Below are positions 1 through 7,260 of a DNA stretch of 64,000 bases, piece by piece (the first letter of the stretch is position 1; each line of letters opens with the position of its first letter). The stretch is from DATMRS01 sp035566015 (lineage in GTDB: Bacteria; Pseudomonadota; Alphaproteobacteria; Sphingomonadales; Sphingomonadaceae): contig DATMRS010000008.1 in NCBI GenBank assembly GCA_035566015.1, forward strand, positions 165,083 to 229,082, in the 5' to 3' direction. A program made the position numbers and the translations under genes. The notes under the pieces were generated by a model, which worked only from the letters and a program-made list of their open reading frames with translations, ran no database searches and was not told the DNA's origin.

Positions 1-105
1 GCCGACGCCCAGGATTTCGTAAACACCCTCGCCAAAACCGGCTTCTCGACCATCCAGTTCACCACCCGCGCAGGCGCGACGGTGGAGAGGGTGACGACAA
101 AATAG
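1..105 (+). CDS. C-terminal end of an unidentified protein (partial)
   Basis: An open frame enters from the left edge and runs 34 codons to a TAG stop at 103-105, ending ...TIQFTTRAGATVERVTTK. Only the tail is present, so no domain can be assigned. It is convergent with the MFS transporter gene, whose stop lies 13 bases further right. Codon use (strong G/C at third positions) fits a real gene. Confidence 0.5.
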   Translation, partial: ADAQDFVNTLAKTGFSTIQFTTRAGATVERVTTK

Positions 106-118
106 AGGGCGGCTCTCC

Positions 119-1465
119 TTATCCCCGCGCCGCCGGGACGTGGCGGTCTACTATGAAGGCGGCGGCGGAGACGAGGAGGGCGCTGAGGGCGAGGACGGTG
201 AAGAAGGGGATGACGCTGCCGGCGCCGAGATCGAGGAGGGCGCCCCCGAAGCCGCTGGCGGAGATCGCCCCGACGCGGCTCATGAAGATGCCGAAGCCGA
301 TCCCGCCCGAACGACAGGACTGCGGATAGCCATAGGCCATGATGACATACATCGTCGCGATCCCGGCGCTGAACACCGCGGAGGCCGCGCCGATCAGGCT
401 GACGGTCAGCACGCGCTGGTCGAGCGACGGGCTGGCGGGGAGAAGTTCGACGACGAACGCCAGCGCGATCATCAGGACCAGCAGGACCGCGCTGACGGCG
501 GCCATGACGCGCCGCGATCCGTAGCGGTGGGTGAGGACGCCCGCGCCCACCGATCCGATCATCGCGGTGATCCCCGCCACCGACACGGCATTGCCCGCCT
601 GCTCTAGGGTGAAGCCCGCCGCGGTGAGGAAGGTGGTCGTCCAGTTCAGCACGCCATAGGCGACCATCGCGCAGGCGGCGAAGGCGACGCCCACGCCGAT
701 ATTGAGGCGCAGATTGGTGCGGTGGAGGACGCCGATCGAGGGGCCGCTCTCGCTGTCTGTGTCATGGCGTTCGGCGGTTAGCGTGACATCATGGCCGAGC
801 ACGCGTCTCGCCGCGCGGGAGGCCTCGGCGGCTTTGCCCCGGGAGAGCAGGAAGGACGGGCTGTCGCGCAGCACCGCGAGCACGACCGCCACCAGCAGCA
901 GCGTCGCCACGCCGAATACGACGAAGGCGCCGCGCCAGCCGTGCAGCTCCGCAATGTCGGGGCCAAGCCAGCCGGCGATCGTGCCGCCGACCGGGGTGCC
1001 GACCGACAGGGTGCTGACCGCGACCGGGCGCCACCGCTCGGGCAGCCACTCGCTCGCCATGGCGAGCGTGTTCGAATAGGCCGCGCCGAAGCCGATGCCC
1101 CCGACGATGCGCCACAAGGCGAGGTCCCAGACGCCGCCGGCGCGGCTGGCGGCGATCGTGGCGAGCGTGAAGACGAGCGCGGCAAGCGCGAGCGAGTAAC
1201 GCCGGCCGATCCGGTCGCCGAGCCAGCCGCCACCCCAGGCGCCAAGCCCGAAGCCGACCAGCGCGGCGCTCATCGCGATGCCGAATGTGCCCCGGTCGAC
1301 GCCGAAATCATGGATCACCAGCGGCGCGACGATGCCGAGCAACTGCATGTCGATGCCGTCGCTGACCAGCACCAGCATGCACACCGCCACCGTTGCCCAT
1401 TGGAAGGCGCGCAACGGCGCGCGCGACAGCGCGTCGCTGAAGGTCGTGGCTGCTACCGTCGCCAT
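119..1465 (-). CDS. MFS transporter, aromatic acid:H+ symporter-like
   Basis: A 448-residue inner-membrane protein with about twelve hydrophobic segments, the usual size for a major facilitator. The first segment holds DGID (residues 36-39), resembling the acidic DGxD signature of the AAHS (aromatic acid/H+ symporter) family. The loop between segments 2 and 3 carries the MFS signature GDRIGRR (83-89). The family imports benzoate-like or hydroxybenzoate-like acids by proton symport; the actual substrate cannot be read from the sequence. It lies 99 bases downstream of hisC on the same strand, with no obvious functional link. No aromatic catabolic genes are adjacent. Confidence 0.8.
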   Translation of the reverse strand: MATVAATTFSDALSRAPLRAFQWATVAVCMLVLVSDGIDMQLLGIVAPLVIHDFGVDRGTFGIAMSAALVGFGLGAWGGGWLGDRIGRRYSLALAALVFTLATIAASRAGGVWDLALWRIVGGIGFGAAYSNTLAMASEWLPERWRPVAVSTLSVGTPVGGTIAGWLGPDIAELHGWRGAFVVFGVATLLLVAVVLAVLRDSPSFLLSRGKAAEASRAARRVLGHDVTLTAERHDTDSESGPSIGVLHRTNLRLNIGVGVAFAACAMVAYGVLNWTTTFLTAAGFTLEQAGNAVSVAGITAMIGSVGAGVLTHRYGSRRVMAAVSAVLLVLMIALAFVVELLPASPSLDQRVLTVSLIGAASAVFSAGIATMYVIMAYGYPQSCRSGGIGFGIFMSRVGAISASGFGGALLDLGAGSVIPFFTVLALSALLVSAAAFIVDRHVPAARG

Positions 1466-1564
1466 GGCGCCGTCTTCTCCTCTCCCGTCGTCCGCTTTGT
1501 ACGCGGCTCTCTGCCTGCCTAGCCGGTTAGGCGGCGGCGGGAAAGGTTGACTCTGTCGCCTTCG

Positions 1565-2632
1565 TCAGGCGGCCTCCCCGAGGATCGCCGCGAGCGCCTC
1601 GGTAAGGCGATCGAGTTCGGGCTCCGATCCGATGGTGATGCGGAGGTAGTCGGCGACGCGCGGGCCGGAGAAATGGCGGACGAGGATCGCGCGTTCCCTC
1701 AGCGCCGCCGTCAGCGCCGCGCCGTCGTGGCGGGGGTGGCGGGCGAAGACGAAATTGGCGCTGGAGGGCAGGACATCGAAGCCGAGGCTGCGGAGCGTCG
1801 CGGTCAGCCGCTCGCGATTGGCGATGATCGTCGATCGCGTCTGCTGGAACCAGGCGTCGTCTTCGATCGCGGCGACGGCGCCCGCTTCGGCCAGCCGATC
1901 GAGCGGATAGGAATTGAAGCTGTCCTTGACGCGGGTCAGCGCCTCGATGAGCGCTTCGTCGCCGATCGCATAGCCGACGCGCAGCCCGGCGAGCGCGCGC
2001 GATTTGGACAGCGTCTGGACGACGAGCAGGTTGGGATGATCGTGGATCAGCGGGATCGCGCTCTCCGCGCCGAAATCGACATAGGCCTCGTCGATAACGA
2101 CAGGTACGTCGGCGCGCGCGGCGAGCAACCGCGCGATATCCGCGCGGGAGAGGGCGATGCCGGTGGGCGCGTTCGGATTAGGCAGAATGATCGCGCCGAG
2201 GTCACCCTGATAATCGGCGATACGGATGTGCATTTCGCCGTCGAGCGGGATCGTCCGATGTTCGATGCCGAACAGCCGGCAATAGACCGGGTAGAAGCTG
2301 TAGGTGACGTCGGGGAAGAGCAAAGGCCCCGGCTGCTTCAGCAGGCCGGCGAAAGCGTGGGCGAGCACTTCGTCCGATCCGTTGCCGACGAAGACCTGCG
2401 CGGGTGTGACGCCATGATAGGCGGCCAGCGTCTCGCGCAGCCGCGTCGATTGCGGATCGGGATAGAGGCGCAGCGTATCGGCGGCGGCCGACTGGATCGC
2501 GGCGATCGCACGGGGTGAGGGCGCGAACGGGCTTTCATTGGTGTTGAGCTTCACCAGACCGGGAATGCGTGGCTGCTCGCCCGGGACATAGGGCGACAGG
2601 CTCCGGACAAGGTCCGACCAATAACGGCTCAC
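1565..2632 (-). CDS. hisC: Histidinol-phosphate aminotransferase
   Basis: This PLP-dependent aminotransferase (355 residues, normal for the family) converts imidazole-acetol phosphate plus glutamate to histidinol phosphate in histidine synthesis. The N-terminal KLNTNESPF (residues 28-36) is the typical HisC opening, DEAYVDF (181-187) supplies the Asp and Tyr that contact the cofactor, and Lys210 in TLSKSRALAGLRVGY is the expected Schiff-base lysine. HisC-like enzymes can also act on aromatic amino acids, so a secondary role is possible. It is divergent from dgt across a 105-base gap that must hold both promoters. No other his genes are in the window. Confidence 0.9.
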   Translation of the reverse strand: MSRYWSDLVRSLSPYVPGEQPRIPGLVKLNTNESPFAPSPRAIAAIQSAAADTLRLYPDPQSTRLRETLAAYHGVTPAQVFVGNGSDEVLAHAFAGLLKQPGPLLFPDVTYSFYPVYCRLFGIEHRTIPLDGEMHIRIADYQGDLGAIILPNPNAPTGIALSRADIARLLAARADVPVVIDEAYVDFGAESAIPLIHDHPNLLVVQTLSKSRALAGLRVGYAIGDEALIEALTRVKDSFNSYPLDRLAEAGAVAAIEDDAWFQQTRSTIIANRERLTATLRSLGFDVLPSSANFVFARHPRHDGAALTAALRERAILVRHFSGPRVADYLRITIGSEPELDRLTEALAAILGEAA

Positions 2633-2737
2633 ATGATCCTCTTTCGCTGCTGCCCGCCGCGATGGGGGTTCGGCCTCGCGCGGTCAAGCCCGGCAAATAG
2701 GGATTCAATGCGCGGCCGGTCGTCCCTATGAGGGGGC

Positions 2738-3904
2738 ATGACTCCGCCCGCGCCCTATGCCTCCGATCCGGCGCGGTCCCGTGGAAGGCGGCATGCCGAG
2801 CAGCGCGGCGAGACGCGCGGGCCGCGCGATGCCTTCCAGCGCGACCGCGATCGCATCATCCACTCGATCGCCTTCCGCCGCCTGCGGCACAAGACGCAGG
2901 TGTTCGTCGCGCCCGACGGCGATCATTTCCGGGTGCGGCTGACGCACAGCCTGGAAGTGGCGCAGATCGGACGGACGATCGCGCGCGCGCTCGGGCTGAA
3001 CGAGGATCTGACCGAGGCACTCTGCCTCGCCCACGATATCGGCCACCCGCCCTTCGGCCATGCCGGCGAGGACGCGCTGAAGGCGGCGACGATGGATGCC
3101 GGCGGCTTCGATCACAACGCCCATACCTTGCGCGTGCTCACCCGGCTGGAGGCGCCCTATCCGCGCTTCGATGGGCTGAACCTGAGTTGGGAAATGCTGG
3201 AGGGACTGGCCAAGCATAATGGCCCGGTGCGCCATCCGGGCTGGGCGCTAGCGGAGGCGGACGCCGACTTTCCGCTCGATCTTGCCAGCCATGCCTCGCT
3301 GGAGGCGCAGGTCGCGGCGCTGGCGGACGACATCGCTTATGACAATCACGATATCGACGACGGTATCCGCGCCGGCCTGATCGGCCTCGACGAGGTGGTC
3401 GCCGAGCCGCATGTCGCCGAGGCGTGGCGGACGGTGACGACGCGTTATCCCGACATATCGCGGCGGCGTCAGGTCGCCGAATTGGTTCGCGAGCAGATCG
3501 GACGGATGGTGAACGACCTGCTCGACGAAACGCGCGCGCGGATCGCCGCGGCCGGCGTCGCCAGCGTTGAGGAGGTACGCGCGGCGGGGCATGCGCTGGC
3601 CGCCTTCTCCGACGAGATGACGGCGCGCGAGCGCGGCTTCAAGCGGTTCATGTATGCGCGGCTCTATCATCATCCCTATCAGGTGGAGGTGGCGGAACAG
3701 GCGGGAAAGGTGGTCGCCGGGCTGGCGGCGGCCTATCGCGGCGATCCGGTGCTGCTGCCCGAGGGGTGGCGCACGCGCCTGCCCAGGGCCGATCCTGAGC
3801 GCGCGCGCCATATTGCCGATTTCATCGCGGGAATGACCGATCGCTACGCGCTCGCCCGCTATCGCGAGCTGATCGGCCCGATCGAGATTGCGGAAGGTTT
3901 CTAA
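2738..3904 (+). CDS. dgt: Deoxyguanosinetriphosphate triphosphohydrolase-like protein
   Basis: An HD-domain dNTP triphosphohydrolase of 388 residues, which hydrolyses dGTP (or other dNTPs) to nucleoside and tripolyphosphate and so affects dNTP pools. The metal-binding residues are visible: HSLEVAQ (His70) and AHDIGHPPFGH (His99-Asp100 and following histidines). The start RTxxQRDRDRIIHS...FRRLRHKTQVF pattern (residues 27-56) is the classic opening of the short alphaproteobacterial form. ATG at 2738 follows a G-rich stretch (agggggc) that could act as the ribosome site. It is divergent from hisC. Confidence 0.9.
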   Translation: MTPPAPYASDPARSRGRRHAEQRGETRGPRDAFQRDRDRIIHSIAFRRLRHKTQVFVAPDGDHFRVRLTHSLEVAQIGRTIARALGLNEDLTEALCLAHDIGHPPFGHAGEDALKAATMDAGGFDHNAHTLRVLTRLEAPYPRFDGLNLSWEMLEGLAKHNGPVRHPGWALAEADADFPLDLASHASLEAQVAALADDIAYDNHDIDDGIRAGLIGLDEVVAEPHVAEAWRTVTTRYPDISRRRQVAELVREQIGRMVNDLLDETRARIAAAGVASVEEVRAAGHALAAFSDEMTARERGFKRFMYARLYHHPYQVEVAEQAGKVVAGLAAAYRGDPVLLPEGWRTRLPRADPERARHIADFIAGMTDRYALARYRELIGPIEIAEGF

Positions 3905-3983
3905 CCTAATAGGTAAAAATACCTTGGACATGTAGGATAATCGCTGCCATCTCCCGTGCCGCACGGGACGGAGGAGGGCAGAC

Positions 3984-4739
3984 ATGACGATGCAGCCGCG
4001 ATTTGCGATCGAGGAGGGGATCACCCATCGCTGGCATGGGCGGCGGCCCGGCGGGCTGGAGGGCGCGATCGTCCATTATGACGCGGGACGGACGCGATCG
4101 GCGCATGCCCCCGGCGATGCCGAATGGGGTGCGCGCGCGACGCTGGCGAGCGGCGAGCGCCAAGGATTCGCCTTCGTCACGATCGGGCGGAGCGGCATGG
4201 TGCATCTGCCCGCGAATATGGACTGGGAGGCCTGGGGTTATCATGCGGGCGAAAGCCGCTGCCCCGCGACGGGCCGCACCGGGGTGAGCCTTTATTATGT
4301 CGGGATCGAGGTCAACTCGCCCGGATTCGTCTATCCGACCGCCGACCCGGACCTGTTCGTCCCCTGGTTCGAAGCGGTGCGCGATGGGCGCGGCAACCCG
4401 ATGCTCGACGCCACGGGCCGCGCCGAGCCGGCGCGCGAGGGCGGCGAAACCTACCGGCGGAGCGAGGTCCGCGTGGTGACGGCGCAGGCAGGAAATATCC
4501 GGCCGGGCGCCTATGTGCCCTATACGGAGGCGCAGCAGGACGCGCTGGTCGGCCTGCTGCTGTGGCTGAAGGCGCATTATCGGGGGAGCTTCCGCCTCGA
4601 TCGCGTGTTCGGCCATGATGAGGTGGCGCCGCGCCGCAAGCTCGATCCCGGCGGCGCGCTGGGTGAGGGAAGGACGGCGATGCCGATGGCGGCGTTCCGC
4701 GCGCGGCTGCGGGACTATGAGGCGGTGGCGACGGCCTGA
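3984..4739 (+). CDS. N-acetylmuramoyl-L-alanine amidase (Amidase_2 / PGRP fold)
   Basis: A 251-residue protein with the zinc amidase pattern: IVHYDAG near residue 29 (first His ligand), WGYHAGES in the middle, and GHDEVAPRRKLDPGG near the end (last His plus the Lys and Asp typical of the AmiD/T7-lysozyme-like fold). It would cleave the amide bond between muramic acid and the stem peptide. No signal peptide is evident, so it may act on recycled wall fragments in the cytoplasm or need another export route. ATG at 3984 is preceded by GGAGGAGGG, a strong ribosome site. A small membrane protein follows after 29 bases. Confidence 0.8.
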   Translation: MTMQPRFAIEEGITHRWHGRRPGGLEGAIVHYDAGRTRSAHAPGDAEWGARATLASGERQGFAFVTIGRSGMVHLPANMDWEAWGYHAGESRCPATGRTGVSLYYVGIEVNSPGFVYPTADPDLFVPWFEAVRDGRGNPMLDATGRAEPAREGGETYRRSEVRVVTAQAGNIRPGAYVPYTEAQQDALVGLLLWLKAHYRGSFRLDRVFGHDEVAPRRKLDPGGALGEGRTAMPMAAFRARLRDYEAVATA

Positions 4740-4768
4740 GACGCGCGTCTGTTTTTCGGGAGCAGGGC

Positions 4769-4927
4769 ATGAAGGCGTTGGGCAAATCGACGGCGCTGGC
4801 GATTGGACTGGTGATCGGCGCGATCATCGGGCTCATCATCGGCGATATCGCGATGGGGCTGGGAATCGGCATCGCCCTTGGCATCGCGATCGGCATGGTC
4901 GCGGACGGCGCGAAACCGAAAGGCTGA
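4769..4927 (+). CDS. Small glycine-rich membrane protein (52 aa)
   Basis: A short ORF between the amidase and the DUF4336 gene encodes 52 residues. After a short basic start (MKALGKS) the whole middle is a Gly/Ile/Ala-rich hydrophobic run, with glycines spaced about four residues apart (IGLVIGAIIGLIIGD and a second similar half), followed by a charged tail ADGAKPKG. This looks like one hairpin or two short transmembrane helices of glycine-zipper type. GGGAGCAGGG lies just upstream as a ribosome site, and the next gene starts 3 bases after the stop, which suggests co-transcription. No function is recognised. Confidence 0.7.
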   Translation: MKALGKSTALAIGLVIGAIIGLIIGDIAMGLGIGIALGIAIGMVADGAKPKG

Positions 4928-4930
4928 ACG

Positions 4931-5668
4931 ATGGCGACGAGCCCCACCTACGCGCCGCTGAACGTGCTGAAGCCGGTGTGCGACGATGTGTGGATCGTCG
5001 ACGGGCCGCTGATCGATTTCGGCCCCCCATGGCTGCATTTTCCCTTTCCGACGCGGATGACAGTCGTGCGGACTGGCGAGGCGTTGTTCGTCCACTCGCC
5101 GACGCCGTTGACCACCGATCTTGCGGAGGCGGTTCGCGGGCCGGGCGCGCCGCGCTGGCTGATCGGGCCGAGCACGATCCATTATTGGTGGCTGCCCGAA
5201 TGGCGCGCGGCCTTCCCCGATGCCGGGTTGTTCCTCGCGCCCGGCATCGTCGAACGGGCGAAGGGACGCATCGCTTCACCCCATGCCGTGCTCGATCGTG
5301 ATGAAGGCTGGCCCTGGTCCGACGCGATCCGCACATGGGTGTTCCGCGGGCGTGGCGTGAGCGAGGTGGTCTTCTTCCACCGTGCGAGCCGGACGCTGAT
5401 CCTGACCGACTTCATCGAGAATTTCGAAGCGGAACGGATCGCCTCCCCCTGGGCGCGGGCCATCGCGCGGCTGGGCCGCGTGATCGACCCGGAGGGCAGC
5501 ATGCCGCGCGACATGCGCCTCGCCTACCGTCGCGAACGCCCCCGGCTACGCGCCGCGATCGAGGAGATGATCGCGCTCGATCCGGCGCGGGTCATCCTGG
5601 CGCATGGGCGATGGTATGAAGAGAACGGCGCGGCGGAATTGCGGCGGGCGTTTGGATGGTTGCTGTGA
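4931..5668 (+). CDS. DUF4336 domain-containing protein
   Basis: A 245-residue protein that matches the DUF4336 family, a group distantly related to metallo-beta-lactamase-fold hydrolases. Visible signatures are NVLKPVCDDVWIVDGP at the start, the FPFPTRMTVVR segment, IGPSTIHYWWLPEW in place of a classical HxHxDH metal site, and LILTDFIENF followed by VILAHGRWY near the end, which may supply Asp and His ligands. The reaction is unknown. ATG starts 3 bases after the small membrane protein gene, so the two are probably translated from one message. Confidence 0.75.
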   Translation: MATSPTYAPLNVLKPVCDDVWIVDGPLIDFGPPWLHFPFPTRMTVVRTGEALFVHSPTPLTTDLAEAVRGPGAPRWLIGPSTIHYWWLPEWRAAFPDAGLFLAPGIVERAKGRIASPHAVLDRDEGWPWSDAIRTWVFRGRGVSEVVFFHRASRTLILTDFIENFEAERIASPWARAIARLGRVIDPEGSMPRDMRLAYRRERPRLRAAIEEMIALDPARVILAHGRWYEENGAAELRRAFGWLL

Positions 5669-5674
5669 GGGGCT

Positions 5675-5845
5675 TCAGTCGGCGAGCTGACCATATATCC
5701 GAAACCAGTCGGCCAATCCTTCCTGCGACAAGCTAACGGGTTTCGCTGTTCCGGCGGGCCGACGTGATCGTTCCGGAAATGCGCTTCTTCCGCAAAATCG
5801 AACTCATCGGCGGGAAGGACGGCGCGCCATCGCCGCTATGATGGC
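5675..5845 (-). pseudogene. Possible decayed small ORF between DUF4336 and thiolase genes
   Basis: The 213-base gap holds no intact gene, but the minus strand shows two frames with coding-like residues. One contains ADEFDFAEEAHFRNDHVGPP; a second, shifted by one base, gives KPVSLSQEGLADWFRIYGQ and ends at a TGA at 5677-5675. Joining them needs one frameshift. No start codon or family is recognised. This is a weak inference from residue composition only and the stretch could equally be plain intergenic DNA. Confidence 0.2.
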
Positions 5846-5881
5846 GTGGCGCATCGCCTTCGTGGCGATCGTTCTCCCCCC

Positions 5882-7066
5882 TCACAGCACCTCGAACAAG
5901 GCCGCGGCGCCCATGCCGCCGCCGACGCACATGGTGGTGACGACGCGCTTTGCGCCGCGGCGCTTGCCTTCGATGAGTGCGTGGCCGACCATGCGCGCAC
6001 CCGACATGCCGTAAGGATGGCCGATCGAGATCGCGCCGCCGTCCACGTTGAGGATATTATCGGGGATGCCGAGCGTGTCGCGGCAGTAGATTACCTGGAC
6101 GGCGAACGCCTCGTTCAGTTCCCACAGGTCGATATCGGCGACGGTGAGGCCGAAGCGATCGAGCAGCTTGGGCACGGCGAAGACGGGGCCGATGCCCATT
6201 TCGTCGGGCTTCGTGCCTGCCACCGCCATGCCGACATAGCGGCCGAGCGGGGCAAGGCCGCGCGCTTCGGCGACCGAACGCTCCATGACGATGCAAGCCG
6301 ACGCGCCGTCCGAAAGCTGGCTGGCATTGCCGGCGGTGATGACGCCGGCAGGACCGACGACAGGTTGCAGGCCGGCGAGCGCCTCGATCGTCGTCTCGGG
6401 GCGGTTGCCCTCGTCCTTGGCGAGGGTGACTTCCTTTTGAGAGGTTTCGCCGGTGGCCTTGTCGGTGAGGGTCATCGTCGCGGTGACAGGGACGATCTCG
6501 GCATCGAAGCGGCCAGCGGCCTGCGCGGCGGCGGTGCGCTGCTGCGACTGAAGGGCGTAGGCGTCCTGCGCCTCGCGACTGATATTATAGCGCTTCGCCA
6601 CCACCTCGGCGGTTTGCAGCATCGGCATGTAGACGTCTTTCACCATCGCCAGCAGCTCGGGATCGGGGGTGATCCGCAGATCCTTCGTCTGGACGAGCGA
6701 GATCGATTCGACGCCGCCCGCGACGACGACATCGACGCGATCGACAAGCACCTTCTTCGCCGCCATCGATATGGCTTCGAGGCCCGAGGCGCACTGGCGA
6801 TCGACTGAGACGCCTGCGACCGTCACCGGCAGGCCGGCGCGCAACGCGGCGGTGCGGCCGATCGTCGCCTGCACCCCCTGCTGGAGCGCCGCGCCGATGA
6901 TGCAGTCCTCGATCTCCGCCGGATCGACCTTCGCGCGCTCGACGGCGGCGCGGATCGCATGGGCGGCGAGCGTGGGGGAGGGCGTGGCGTTGAACGCGCC
7001 GCGGTAGGCGCGGCCAATCGGCGTCCGCGCGGTGGAAACGATGACGGCGTCACGCATATTCGGCAT
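5882..7066 (-). CDS. Acetyl-CoA C-acyltransferase (thiolase)
   Basis: A 394-residue thiolase, which condenses or cleaves acyl-CoA with CoA in fatty-acid oxidation or acetoacetyl-CoA formation. The three catalytic elements are present: the nucleophile Cys92 in DRQCASGLEAI, the histidine in IGHPYGMSG, and the second cysteine in MCVGGGMGAA close to the C-terminus; NEAFAV is also conserved. Chain-length preference (FadA-like versus acetyl-CoA acetyltransferase) cannot be told from these motifs. No other beta-oxidation genes are adjacent. A palindromic repeat (7161-7255) separates it from the upstream kdpD-like gene. Confidence 0.9.
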   Translation of the reverse strand: MPNMRDAVIVSTARTPIGRAYRGAFNATPSPTLAAHAIRAAVERAKVDPAEIEDCIIGAALQQGVQATIGRTAALRAGLPVTVAGVSVDRQCASGLEAISMAAKKVLVDRVDVVVAGGVESISLVQTKDLRITPDPELLAMVKDVYMPMLQTAEVVAKRYNISREAQDAYALQSQQRTAAAQAAGRFDAEIVPVTATMTLTDKATGETSQKEVTLAKDEGNRPETTIEALAGLQPVVGPAGVITAGNASQLSDGASACIVMERSVAEARGLAPLGRYVGMAVAGTKPDEMGIGPVFAVPKLLDRFGLTVADIDLWELNEAFAVQVIYCRDTLGIPDNILNVDGGAISIGHPYGMSGARMVGHALIEGKRRGAKRVVTTMCVGGGMGAAALFEVL

Positions 7067-7160
7067 CTCCCTTGGACTGGCGGCCTGTTGTGGCGCGGGT
7101 TGCGGACGGCGTCCAGCGGGTCGGGGCGGAGAGGGGGGAGGTGCTTCTACAACGCAGTTG

Positions 7161-7255
7161 TCATTCCCGCGCAGGCGGGAATCCCTAAGCGCGGCGTTCC
7201 GACGGATTTCCCTCCCGCTGTGCCTTATGGATTCCCGCCTTCGCGGGAATGACGG
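7161..7255. repeat. Palindromic element, family A (two inverted units)
   Basis: Two near-identical palindromes in opposite orientation, ATTCCCGCGCAGGCGGGAAT (about 7163-7182) and ATTCCCGCCTTCGCGGGAAT (7231-7250), bracket a short spacer, giving an element of about 95 bp that can fold into one long hairpin. The same design recurs at 12865-12958 and 19147-19241. This layout resembles REPINs (paired REP sequences mobilised by a RAYT transposase elsewhere in a genome). Confidence 0.8.
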
Positions 7256-7260
7256 AGAGT

